The translations under genes and the position numbers were made by a program. This document shows, piece after piece, positions 56,711 to 64,000 of a DNA stretch of 64,000 bases. This DNA comes from Cryptomeria japonica (taxonomy: Eukaryota > Streptophyta > Pinopsida > Cupressales > Cupressaceae): NCBI RefSeq assembly GCF_030272615.1, contig NC_081414.1, positions 810,563,069 to 810,627,068 on the forward strand. The letters are read 5' to 3'. Each line of letters starts with the position of its first letter. Positions within the stretch are counted from its first letter, which is position 1. The notes under the pieces are model-generated. The model made no database searches. It was not told the DNA's origin and saw only the letters and a program-made list of their open reading frames with translations.

Positions 56711-58285
56711 ATGAGGACACCTGTCCCAGAAGGCGCTACTAGTGATGACAATTTGGATTCACTCATGATCGAAACTGATGAGGAGAGTGCCATCGATGAC
56801 CTCGATGATTGCCTTGACATACCTGAATATAACCACATCTTCACTCTTTGTCCAGCAAACTCTGAAAACACTAATGACCTTCCCCTTGTTCACCCCCAAC
56901 TCATTGACTGGGATCATGAAGGACCAGCACAATTTGATACATTTCAAAATGACGAAGCTATTGTCGACTATCTTGGCATTCAAGATGATCTTCCCCCTGG
57001 AGACCACAAAGCAGGATACACCATAGAACTCAACAACATGGCATACTTCGGTGAGGGTGTCGGGCCTTCTAGTCGCAAAAATGTGAAAATAAGAACAAAA
57101 CAAGGGTCTTATGGCGAAAACCACACTGTGGCACTATCTGACTCCAAAAAAGTAAAAAGAAAGGACGTATCTGAGGGTGAAAACCTCTCTGAGGCACCCG
57201 AAGATGGAAGGCTCGACATTCTCCCAGCGTCATATGAGGAAAAGTTATCCATGCTGATAGAGGAAACTATAAAGACAAACATTGCTACGGAAGAAGTTCC
57301 ACACAACATATTCTTAGCTCAATCTTTGACAGAGTCCGAAAAGGCAAAATTCATAAGCTTCTTTAAGGAACAACAAATCAACTTTGCATGGTCATATGCT
57401 AATATGCCTGGATTGGATCCGGATTTGGTAATGCATCATTTGACAGTCAAACCAGGGGCAAAGCCAGTAAAGCAGAAATTAAGGAAAATGCACCCACAAG
57501 TGGCATTACTAGTCAAAGCACAGCTGGAGAAATTATTGGATGTCGGATTCATACGCCCAATTGATTATCCCGAATGGATTTCCAATTTAGTACCTGTCAG
57601 CAAACCAGATCGCAGTATCCGAATATGTACAGACTTCAGAGATATCAACAAAGCTTATCCGAAAGATGACTTCCCATTACCAAACATTGACTTGATCGTT
57701 GATCTCACAATAGGTCATGAAATGCTATCTTTAATGGACGGATTTTCTGGATATAATCAAATCAGGATTGCGCCTGAAGATCAACATAAAACATCATTCA
57801 CTTGTCCATGGGGAACCTTCTGTTGGAATGTCATGCCTTTTGGGCTGAAAAATGTAGGCGCTACTTATCAAAGAGCGATGACCACTATTTTTCATGATCT
57901 CATGCACATAACAGTGGAAGATTATGTTGATGATCTCTTGGGAAAATCAATAGACAAAGATACACACTTGGACATACTTTCAGTTGTCTTTGATCGGCTG
58001 GAAAAATACAAAGTAAGATTAAATCCAAAGAAATGTGTCTTTGGAGTAACCTCAGGGAAGCTCCTAGGATTCATTGTGTCTAAAAGAGGAATCGAGGCCG
58101 ATCCAGCAAAAGTCAAGGCTATCTTGAACATGCCGCCACCGAGGAACATTAGTCAACTTCTATCTTTACAAGGGAGACTCCAATCCATACAAAGATTCAT
58201 AGCGCAACTTGCAGATAAGTGTAATCCTTTCCAGCACCTGCTACACAAAAACATCAAGTTCAAATGGGATGAGAACTGTCAATAG
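56711..58285 (+). CDS. pol: Reverse transcriptase part of pol
   Basis: RNA-directed DNA polymerase of the Ty3/gypsy type. The ATG at 56711 (MRTPVPEGATS) is the first in this frame, and the region to about 57300 is an acidic linker. RT blocks in order: MHHLTVKPGAKPVKQKLRK, LLDVGFIRPIDYPEWISNLV, ICTDFRDINKAYPKDDFPLP, LMDGFSGYNQI, FTCPWGTFCWNVMPFGLKN, and the catalytic YVDD at 57923-57934. After it come LNPKKCVFGVTSGKLLGFIV and the RAF-type connection LQSIQRFIAQLADKCNPF. The TAG at 58283-58285 follows Asn-Cys-Gln and is followed in the same frame by AFQVLKDYLL, the normal start of the RNase H domain, so CAG to TAG is the likely change. All catalytic residues are kept. Confidence 0.9.
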   Translation: MRTPVPEGATSDDNLDSLMIETDEESAIDDLDDCLDIPEYNHIFTLCPANSENTNDLPLVHPQLIDWDHEGPAQFDTFQNDEAIVDYLGIQDDLPPGDHKAGYTIELNNMAYFGEGVGPSSRKNVKIRTKQGSYGENHTVALSDSKKVKRKDVSEGENLSEAPEDGRLDILPASYEEKLSMLIEETIKTNIATEEVPHNIFLAQSLTESEKAKFISFFKEQQINFAWSYANMPGLDPDLVMHHLTVKPGAKPVKQKLRKMHPQVALLVKAQLEKLLDVGFIRPIDYPEWISNLVPVSKPDRSIRICTDFRDINKAYPKDDFPLPNIDLIVDLTIGHEMLSLMDGFSGYNQIRIAPEDQHKTSFTCPWGTFCWNVMPFGLKNVGATYQRAMTTIFHDLMHITVEDYVDDLLGKSIDKDTHLDILSVVFDRLEKYKVRLNPKKCVFGVTSGKLLGFIVSKRGIEADPAKVKAILNMPPPRNISQLLSLQGRLQSIQRFIAQLADKCNPFQHLLHKNIKFKWDENCQ

Positions 58286-59476
58286 GCTTTTCAGGTGCTC
58301 AAAGATTATCTTTTGAACCCACCAGTTTTGATGCCACCAATTCCAGATCAACCTTTGTTACTCTACATATCAGCTACTCCAACGGCACTGGGGGCACTCT
58401 TAGCACAACAAATACCTGACGGTAAGGAAAAAGCAGCATACTATATCAGTCGCACACTGGTGGGATATGAGCTAAATTACACACCAATCGAGCATGCCTG
58501 TCTCGCTGTGGTCTTTGCTTCACTAAAATTACGTCATTATATGCTCACTCACAAGACTAAGTTGATTGCCAGAATTGATCCACTAAAATATCTTCTCAAC
58601 AAAGCTACACTTACTGGGCGGCTGGCCAAGTGGGTAATGATTCTGAGTGAATTTGACATCGAGTACATAGATAGAAAAGCAATAAAAGGACAAGCAATTG
58701 CAGATCAATTGGCAGATGCTCCCATGATAGATGATGTTCCTCTACAGTCAGAATTTCCAGATGAAGCAATTTTAACAATATCACATGTGAAGCCATGGCA
58801 ACTATACTTTGATGGCTCATACACACAGCATGGAGCAGGAGCGGGTATACTCTTTATAACTCCTCAAGGCGATTCTATACCAAAATCATACCGCTTATCA
58901 TTTCCTTGCACCAACAATATAGCGGAATATGAGGCATTAACAACTGGATTAAGAATTGCAGTTCAGTGGAAGATCCAGGAACTTCATGTTTTTGGGGATT
59001 CTCAACTTGTCATCCATCAAGCAACTGATGATTACCAAACAAAAGATGAAAAGCTAATGCCTTACAAACAACTGGTAGATGATTTGAAACAACACTTCAC
59101 AAAGATAGATTTTGAGCAGATACCAAGAGAACAGAATCGTGCTGCAGATGCCATGGCTACGATTGCTTCTCTCATTGATCTACCACAAAATGAGACCTGC
59201 TATGAGTTCCTGGTAGATAATCTGCTGATTCCTTCATATGAGATCACTCCTACAGAAATGATATGTGTTGTTGGTCCTGAATCCCAGTTATATGGTTCCA
59301 TATTCACATACCTTCGCGATAATATCTTACCTCCTGATCTATCGAACAACCAACGCCACACTTTCATTCGCCAATCCTCTCGATACGTCATTCTAGCTGA
59401 TATCCTATACCGACGAGGTCTAGATGGCACCCTTCTTAGATGTTTAGAGAGTGACGAAGCTCAGATTGCGTTATGA
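58286..59476 (+). CDS. Dual RNase H part of pol
   Basis: Same frame as the RT. The first RNase H (about 58340-58730) is the ordinary gypsy type but reads LYISATPTALGALLAQ where L-Y-x-D-A-S is expected, so its first catalytic Asp is replaced; NYTPIEHACLAVVFA and LAKWVMILSEFDIEY follow. The second RNase H (58795-59180) is of the archaeal type: LYFDGSYTQHGAGAGI (Asp codon at 58811-58813), NNIAEYEAL (Glu), LHVFGDSQLVIHQ (Asp) and QNRAADAMAT (Asp). All four catalytic positions are kept there. This pattern, a worn first domain with an intact second one, is the known signature of the Tat lineage. The frame stops at TGA 59474-59476, just before the integrase zinc finger, and continues beyond it in frame. 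Confidence 0.88.
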   Translation, partial: AFQVLKDYLLNPPVLMPPIPDQPLLLYISATPTALGALLAQQIPDGKEKAAYYISRTLVGYELNYTPIEHACLAVVFASLKLRHYMLTHKTKLIARIDPLKYLLNKATLTGRLAKWVMILSEFDIEYIDRKAIKGQAIADQLADAPMIDDVPLQSEFPDEAILTISHVKPWQLYFDGSYTQHGAGAGILFITPQGDSIPKSYRLSFPCTNNIAEYEALTTGLRIAVQWKIQELHVFGDSQLVIHQATDDYQTKDEKLMPYKQLVDDLKQHFTKIDFEQIPREQNRAADAMATIASLIDLPQNETCYEFLVDNLLIPSYEITPTEMICVVGPESQLYGSIFTYLRDNILPPDLSNNQRHTFIRQSSRYVILADILYRRGLDGTLLRCLESDEAQIAL

Positions 59477-60544
59477 GAAGTGCATGAAGGGATATGTGGT
59501 CCGCATACTAGTGGTCCTACCTTGGCCAAGAAACTCATCAGGACTGGATATTACTGGCCTACTATGGAAAAAGACTCATATCAGTTTGTCAAGAAGTGTA
59601 AGTAGTGTCAAATTCATGGAGACCTCATACACGCACCAGCACAAGAACTACAACCACTTGCATCTCCTTGGCCCTTTTGTCAGTGGGGATTCGATCTCAT
59701 AGGCAAGATTCACCCTCCTTCTTCCAACGGTCATAAATTCATTATCACAGCCACAAAGTATTTCACAAAGTGGATTGAAGCCGTGCCTCTCACACAAGTT
59801 ACTGGGAAACAAATCGCTACCTTCATTTTGAACTACATCATTTGCCAATATGGGATTCCTACTTCCATTAATACTGATAACGGGCATCCCTTCAAAAATC
59901 AGGATGTTCGTGAACTCTGTGACCGCTTCCATATCTCTCATCATTTCTCCACACCATATTACCCCTAAGGTAATGGCCAAGCTGAGGCGTCTAACAAAAC
60001 AATTCTCAAAATCCTTAAAAAGATAGTCGACGACGCTGGCCGTAACTGGCATATCCAACTCAATCCTGCACTTTGGGCCTACCGTACAAGTGTCCGCACA
60101 CCTACAGGAGCTACACCTTACTCACTTGTCTACGGTGCTGAAGCCATCTTGCCTATTGAGGTCGAGTTACCTTCTCTACGGGTCTCCTTGAGAAACATAA
60201 TCAACGATGAAGATTACAGGGTTTCTCGCTTACAAGAACTAGAACTGCTGGAGGAACGAAGACACACTGCTTTTAATCATCTCAAGGCTTACCAACAAAG
60301 AATGAGTCATAGCTACAATCACAAAGTTAAGCCTCGCACATTTGAAGTAGGTGACTTAGTCCTCAGAGAGAACCCCAAGAATCAGCAAGACAGAGATAAG
60401 AAGGGCAAGTTCAAACCAAACTGGCTTGGTCCTTACATCATCACAGTGGTATATGGATCTAGGGCATATCAGCTCTCAACTAAAGAAGGTGAACCTTTGG
60501 AGGATCCTATCAATAGCATGCACCTTTACAGGTTCTACACATAG
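59477..60544 (+). pseudogene. Integrase part of pol, with two further stops
   Basis: DDE integrase in the same frame as the RT. The HHCC zinc site has His codons at 59483 and 59501 and Cys codons at 59597 and 59606, with a TAG (59603-59605) between the two Cys. The core has FDLIGKI (Asp at 59693), NTDNGHPF (Asp at 59876) and GQAEASNK (Glu at 59984). A TAA at 59966-59968 interrupts the YYP-x-GNGQAE motif, where CAA is usual. The C-terminal part is open (60149-60544 and upstream), with TPTGATPYSLVYGAEAILP, GDLVLRE, KFKPNWLGPYIITVVYG and the end NSMHLYRFYT. No chromodomain follows. Apart from the stops, all catalytic residues are kept. Confidence 0.88.
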
Positions 60545-62212
60545 CTCATCGGAATATCCTAATTCAAAAATACAAAAAAAAAATCAAAAAATTCAAAAAT
60601 ACAAAAAAAAAAAAAAAAAAAATCGAAAAAAGTAAAGAGAAATAATTTCGTCCAACGGTGAAAACCACTTCGGTGGTGCCCTGGTCAAGTACCATGGTGA
60701 AAACTGGGTCACCAGTGCCATGCGTAGAGACTTTGCTCCTCCCTCCTTCAGGATTCTCTTTCATCCTTTCACTTTGCACACACTCACGACCAATTCATCC
60801 ACAATAAACTTACCCAGTCCCATCATGGCTTGTTATTGATCTACCCCAAGATTGGTTAGGCATTCATAATAAACCTCCCTTTTCGCCTCCCTTTCCATCC
60901 ATAATAAATCAGATCCTATCTGTGACTATGGCCAAATCCTACGTCTAGTAATGGGTGTGAAACTGAGAACATCACATGTTTCGAGGAGTACAGTTTCTTC
61001 CAGCTTCCTTCAAGTCTATCCGCGCACAGATCCGCAATAAAGCAACATTTGCCTCATAGATCCGCAATAAAGCAACATTTGCATCAAAGATCCACAATAA
61101 AGTTTCATCTTCTTCGTAATAAAGTATCAGTTTCATGGATTCAGTCAGTTTTAGATGAGAGACAACAGCAACAATGAGCTTCAACAAAATCAAATCTTTC
61201 AACAGACTCAGACAACATATGGTTCAGTGCTATCTATCCTTTTTGTGAAAGTGAACATTGTGACCACAATCGAATAAGACTTATACAAGTGACAAGAGAC
61301 ACTAAACTTGAGGACTACAGTGGATGTTGGTGTCGAGTCTTGGTTTTCTTTTGATTTTATCTTCTTGGTGACATGTCTTTTAGCTTTTCCAGGATGTCTT
61401 TGACTAGAGATTCTATCTCCAGGATGTCTTTGACTAGAAAGGCAAGGATGGGGTATCGTCACCTATTTGCATTTGCTGTCTGTGGATTGTCTCTTAGTAA
61501 TGCTATGACTTGTCCAAGGATATGAGGACACTGTGAGTCTAGTATGAACTGGGGCATTCCTTGTTTGTGACTGTCTTATCTCCATGCAAACAGGTACAAT
61601 GACTTTCTGGGCCGAACAAATGCCTCGATTGTCATAATAAAGCTCAATGATGATAACGCACAAGAAGCTCTTTCATGTTCATATCTTCTATCTTACATCC
61701 CCCTTTCTTGATTGACTTCCATCATCCTTCTCAAGTCCGCATAGCCCGCTATCACATGACTGAGTATAATGACACACCAAAAACATTTGCATTTCATATA
61801 GTTACACCTACATCACCACATATAAGCATTTCATACATACATATAGATATCACAATTGCATCACATCCTGCATACAATACATGTTAGCACATTTTACATT
61901 TTCATCATGTAAATAATCATTTGCATTATCATTTGCATTACATACATTCACATTTGCATCATGCATCACATATACAACATAAAAGAACAAAAAAAAAATA
62001 TTGCATTCCATCATATAAGCATCACATAAGAACATTTCATCACATAAGGTACACATGCATATAGCTGCCACAAAAATGAATCATATCTCATATATAATCA
62101 AAGGTGTCATGATACAATGATGCCAAAAGAATCATATGGCTACAAAATCACCCACAGGTGTCTACAATACAAAAATAGTACATATACTGATACAAAGGGG
62201 AGCCCTCTATGG
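60545..62212 (+). other. Post-pol noncoding region of the Tat-like element
   Basis: Starts with an A-rich stretch (60567-60625) directly after the pol stop. At 61028-61117 are three 30-bp units with AATAAA (listed separately). A 21-bp repeat, TCCAGGATGTCTTTGACTAGA, occurs twice near 61388 and 61418. From about 61780 to 62110 the sequence is a mix of CATTTGCAT, CATCACAT and CATATA words. No supported plus-strand ORF. The region is shared in part with the older fragment at 49520-49925. Confidence 0.6.
61028..61117 (+). repeat. Three 30-bp repeats carrying AATAAA
   Basis: Units start AGATCCGCAATAAAGCAACA at 61028 and 61058, and a diverged unit AGATCCACAATAAAGTTTCA at 61088. A further TAATAAAG follows near 61117. 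Each unit thus carries a canonical poly(A) hexamer. Confidence 0.85.
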
Positions 62213-64000
62213 CTATGATGAACTCCCTCCCTCGGAGCCGCCTGGCCTCGACGGACGCTGAGCTGTAGATGGACCTGCTCTGGGATCACCCTGCCTGTTT
62301 GGTGGTGGTGGAGGACCCATGACCCCACCACTAGATGCCTGCCTCCTACGACTCCCTCCCGTAGCCGTCGCTGTACGCGATGGTCTATGGAAGCTCCTCG
62401 CTCGCTGATCCACTGGCACTGCACCATAGTAGAGGTCCCTCCAATAACCTATCTCCTCTCCAGCTCACAGCACATATGCGTAGCCTGCCCTTGCGTCCTC
62501 TGCTGCCTGCCTCCCTACCCGCAGAGCTGTCTCGGCCTCAGTATATCGCTGGATGGCCTGGTCTCTCTCTCGCTCTGTATCTCAGAGCCTGATCCTGAGG
62601 CGATCCCTCTCCCACTCCAATTCCTGGATCTCGTCTGCCTGGCCCTGGCAGATCTCTCCCAGTTCTAGCAGCTCATCCTCCTTAGGATCTCCACCCTCAG
62701 CCTCTGCCTGTGGCTCCTCCTCTGCAGGTGCCTGCACCTGTGCCTCCCCCTGTACCTATCTAGGTGCCTGAACTGGTGCTTGTCTCTGTACATGCTGGGG
62801 AACCTGTACCTATGCCTGTACTGACACCTGTCTCTGCACCTGTCCCTGCCTCTGTCCCTGTGCTACTGGTACCTGCAGGGGCAATCCACCTCGACCCCTC
62901 ACCACCTGGGCTGCTCCCTCCTGTCCTCCCTCCCTCCGAGGTGCCACCCGCCTCTCCCCCACTACTCCCCTCCGCCTCCGTCAGCCCCTACCTCCATCCC
63001 CTCCACCATCATCATCATCATCCCCTCCAACCTCTTTCTCCAGCAGCTCTCCAGGATCTGTCAACCTCAAAAACGGATGCTCTGCCCAATACGCAGCATA
63101 CTCTGCATCCATCCCTGCATCCTCCACCTCTGGCCACATATCCCAAGGTAGTGGCATCATCTCTGTCATCTGTGTCACGGCCTGATCATACGATAACAGC
63201 GGTCCGAACTGTGCCTAATCTCTGACTGTATGGGCATACATGCTCGAGCCTCGTGGCATCCTCTAAATCCGGTCGAACTGCCTGCCAACCCTGTCAACCA
63301 ACTGCCTCTCCAAAATATAGGGCATCCGCCCAATCAGATATTTGCTCCTGAATGTATATGGCAGCTCCACTGCATCATCCTCCCACTCCTCGCACCCCAG
63401 GTACGGCCTCCAGATGACTGTGTCAATATCATCTATAACACGCCTCCAGTGCTCCAGTTGACCAATCCGAGGCTGTGACGTAATCATATCATACAAATGT
63501 ACAAAGCTCCGCCCATGTCCTCTGCCCCTGAAATGAATAGGCCATGTGATAGGAAGGTGCTCATATGCCCACACCTGTAACAGAGTCACTCCGCAGCCCA
63601 GTCCCACTGATCCGTGATAAACGAACTGATGCAGCTCATAGTATAAATATGCCAAGACACATGGCCCCCATGCATATCTAGTGTGCTCAGTCACTAGTAT
63701 CTCCAGTGCTCCTCTCCAGCCCACTGCCAACCCCCGTGTCGCCCTGTCCGGACACAAGAAACCACTGATGGCTCCTCCAATAACAGCTGGTAACGCTAAA
63801 CCTGTCGCGGTCATGGTATCCCATGCCACGTGACCTGCTCTCATCTCCAACTCGGGATCCTGGAATACCCATCTCAGAGCCTCCCTATCTCCATCTCGAT
63901 CATATGGAATCAGCTCTCCATTGATCGGTATGTGCAGTATCCTATAGACATCCTCGAGCGTCACTATCATCTCCCCCATAGGTAAGTGAAACGTGCAAGT
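62213..64000 (-). pseudogene. Antisense ORF with plant mobile domain (PMD) in the Tat-like element
   Basis: One minus-strand frame runs from the window edge to a stop at 62213. The first 250 codons (64000-63263) are open and match the plant mobile domain (PF10536): TFHLPMGEMIVTLEDVYRIL, LRWVFQDPEL, a GRSFVHLYDM helix, and WRPYLGCEEWED. PMD proteins such as MAIN and MAIL act in silencing and genome stability in plants, and PMD genes are often captured by transposons; the role here is unknown. After 63263 the same frame continues past two stops into an acidic Asp-Gly run (62985-63030), a Gln-rich alternating segment (about 62700-62880) with two TAG codons at CAG positions, and the Pro/Gly-rich end GGVMGPPPPPNRQGDPRAG. 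Its N-terminus lies outside the window. The DNA is much richer in G+C than its surroundings. Confidence 0.8.

Larger units (their letters stand above)
50074..64000 (+). mobile_element. Tat-lineage-like Ty3/gypsy retrotransposon, 3' end outside the window
   Basis: Nearly complete plus-strand element in the order LTR, primer site, long leader, gag, protease, RT, RNase H, second RNase H, integrase, post-pol region, antisense ORF. The order with two RNase H domains, no chromodomain after the integrase, and an extra antisense ORF before the 3' LTR fits the Tat lineage (Ogre, Retand, Grande relatives). The 3' LTR is not seen up to 64000, so the element is longer than 13.9 kb. Coding frames are long and broken only by single stops, which suggests a fairly young insertion. 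Its age could be set once the 3' LTR is known. Confidence 0.85.

Noticed and set aside
60567-60625. A-rich stretch after pol as a poly(A) tail of an inserted retrocopy
   Set aside because: It lies directly behind the pol stop, is mixed with ATTC words and is followed by more of the same element, so it is simply A-rich internal sequence.
62140-63225. Plus-strand Pro/Ser-rich and Leu-rich frames (62380-62771, 62764-63225)
   Set aside because: They are the reverse of the Gln-rich and Pro-rich antisense ORF and arise from its low-complexity codons.

Overview
The window looks like nuclear DNA from a seed plant with a large, repeat-rich genome. It is AT-rich and gene-poor. It is dominated by Ty3/gypsy and Ty1/copia LTR retrotransposons, plant L1-type LINEs and tRNA-like SINEs. 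Only two host-type genes are visible, and both carry in-frame stop codons. Gene poverty and nested LTR elements would suit a conifer or another large-genome plant, but nothing in the sequence fixes the species. I saw no organellar genes, rRNA, tRNA genes or CRISPR arrays.

Layout. Positions 1-5774 hold a minus-strand, apparently non-autonomous LTR element: a 1.2 kb LTR, an initiator-Met primer site, a coiled-coil gag with a run of CCHC zinc knuckles, and a broken ORF of unknown function; no pol was found. It sits in an older minus-strand gypsy remnant (5775 to about 10.4 kb) with gag, protease and an RNase H-like fragment. That remnant also received a solo LTR of the first family (6634-7766) inside its protease. 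A minus-strand copia wreck lies at 12.1-14.0 kb. A lachrymatory-factor-synthase-like (SRPBCC) gene with one premature stop follows at 14987-15460 (minus). AT-rich repeats, a SINE and a 1.4 kb purine-rich tract fill 15.7-22.9 kb. A plus-strand LINE starts near 22.99 kb, and its 3' part lies in three head-to-tail copies of about 2.4 kb (25371-32590). An unassigned ORF (32.6-33.4 kb) and a LINE ORF1-like fragment (35.1 kb, minus) follow. An F-box/kelch-type gene with two in-frame stops is at 36074-37366 (plus). Next come a second SINE, copia-LTR-like sequence, an unknown retroelement ORF (40.3-42.75 kb) and another minus-strand gag-protease remnant (43.7-46.3 kb).

The best preserved object is a plus-strand Tat-lineage-like gypsy element from 50074 to beyond the right edge. 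In order it has an LTR, a primer site, a 2.2 kb leader, gag, zinc finger-protease-G-patch, reverse transcriptase, a degenerate RNase H, a second (archaeal-type) RNase H, integrase, a post-pol region, and an antisense ORF with a plant mobile domain (PMD). Every interrupting stop examined in it could come from a C-to-T change.

The most unusual signal is in that element's untranslated leader. A 9-mer, GCGTCTGTG, with near matches, recurs at alternating 19 and 21 nt steps in two blocks (50951-51205 and 52414-52541), separated by unrelated sequence, while the spacers differ. Next in interest are the antisense PMD ORF, five palindromic hairpins in the LTR, the RT-less gag-protease-RNase H remnant, two SINE copies with visible target-site duplications, and the triplicated LINE segment.
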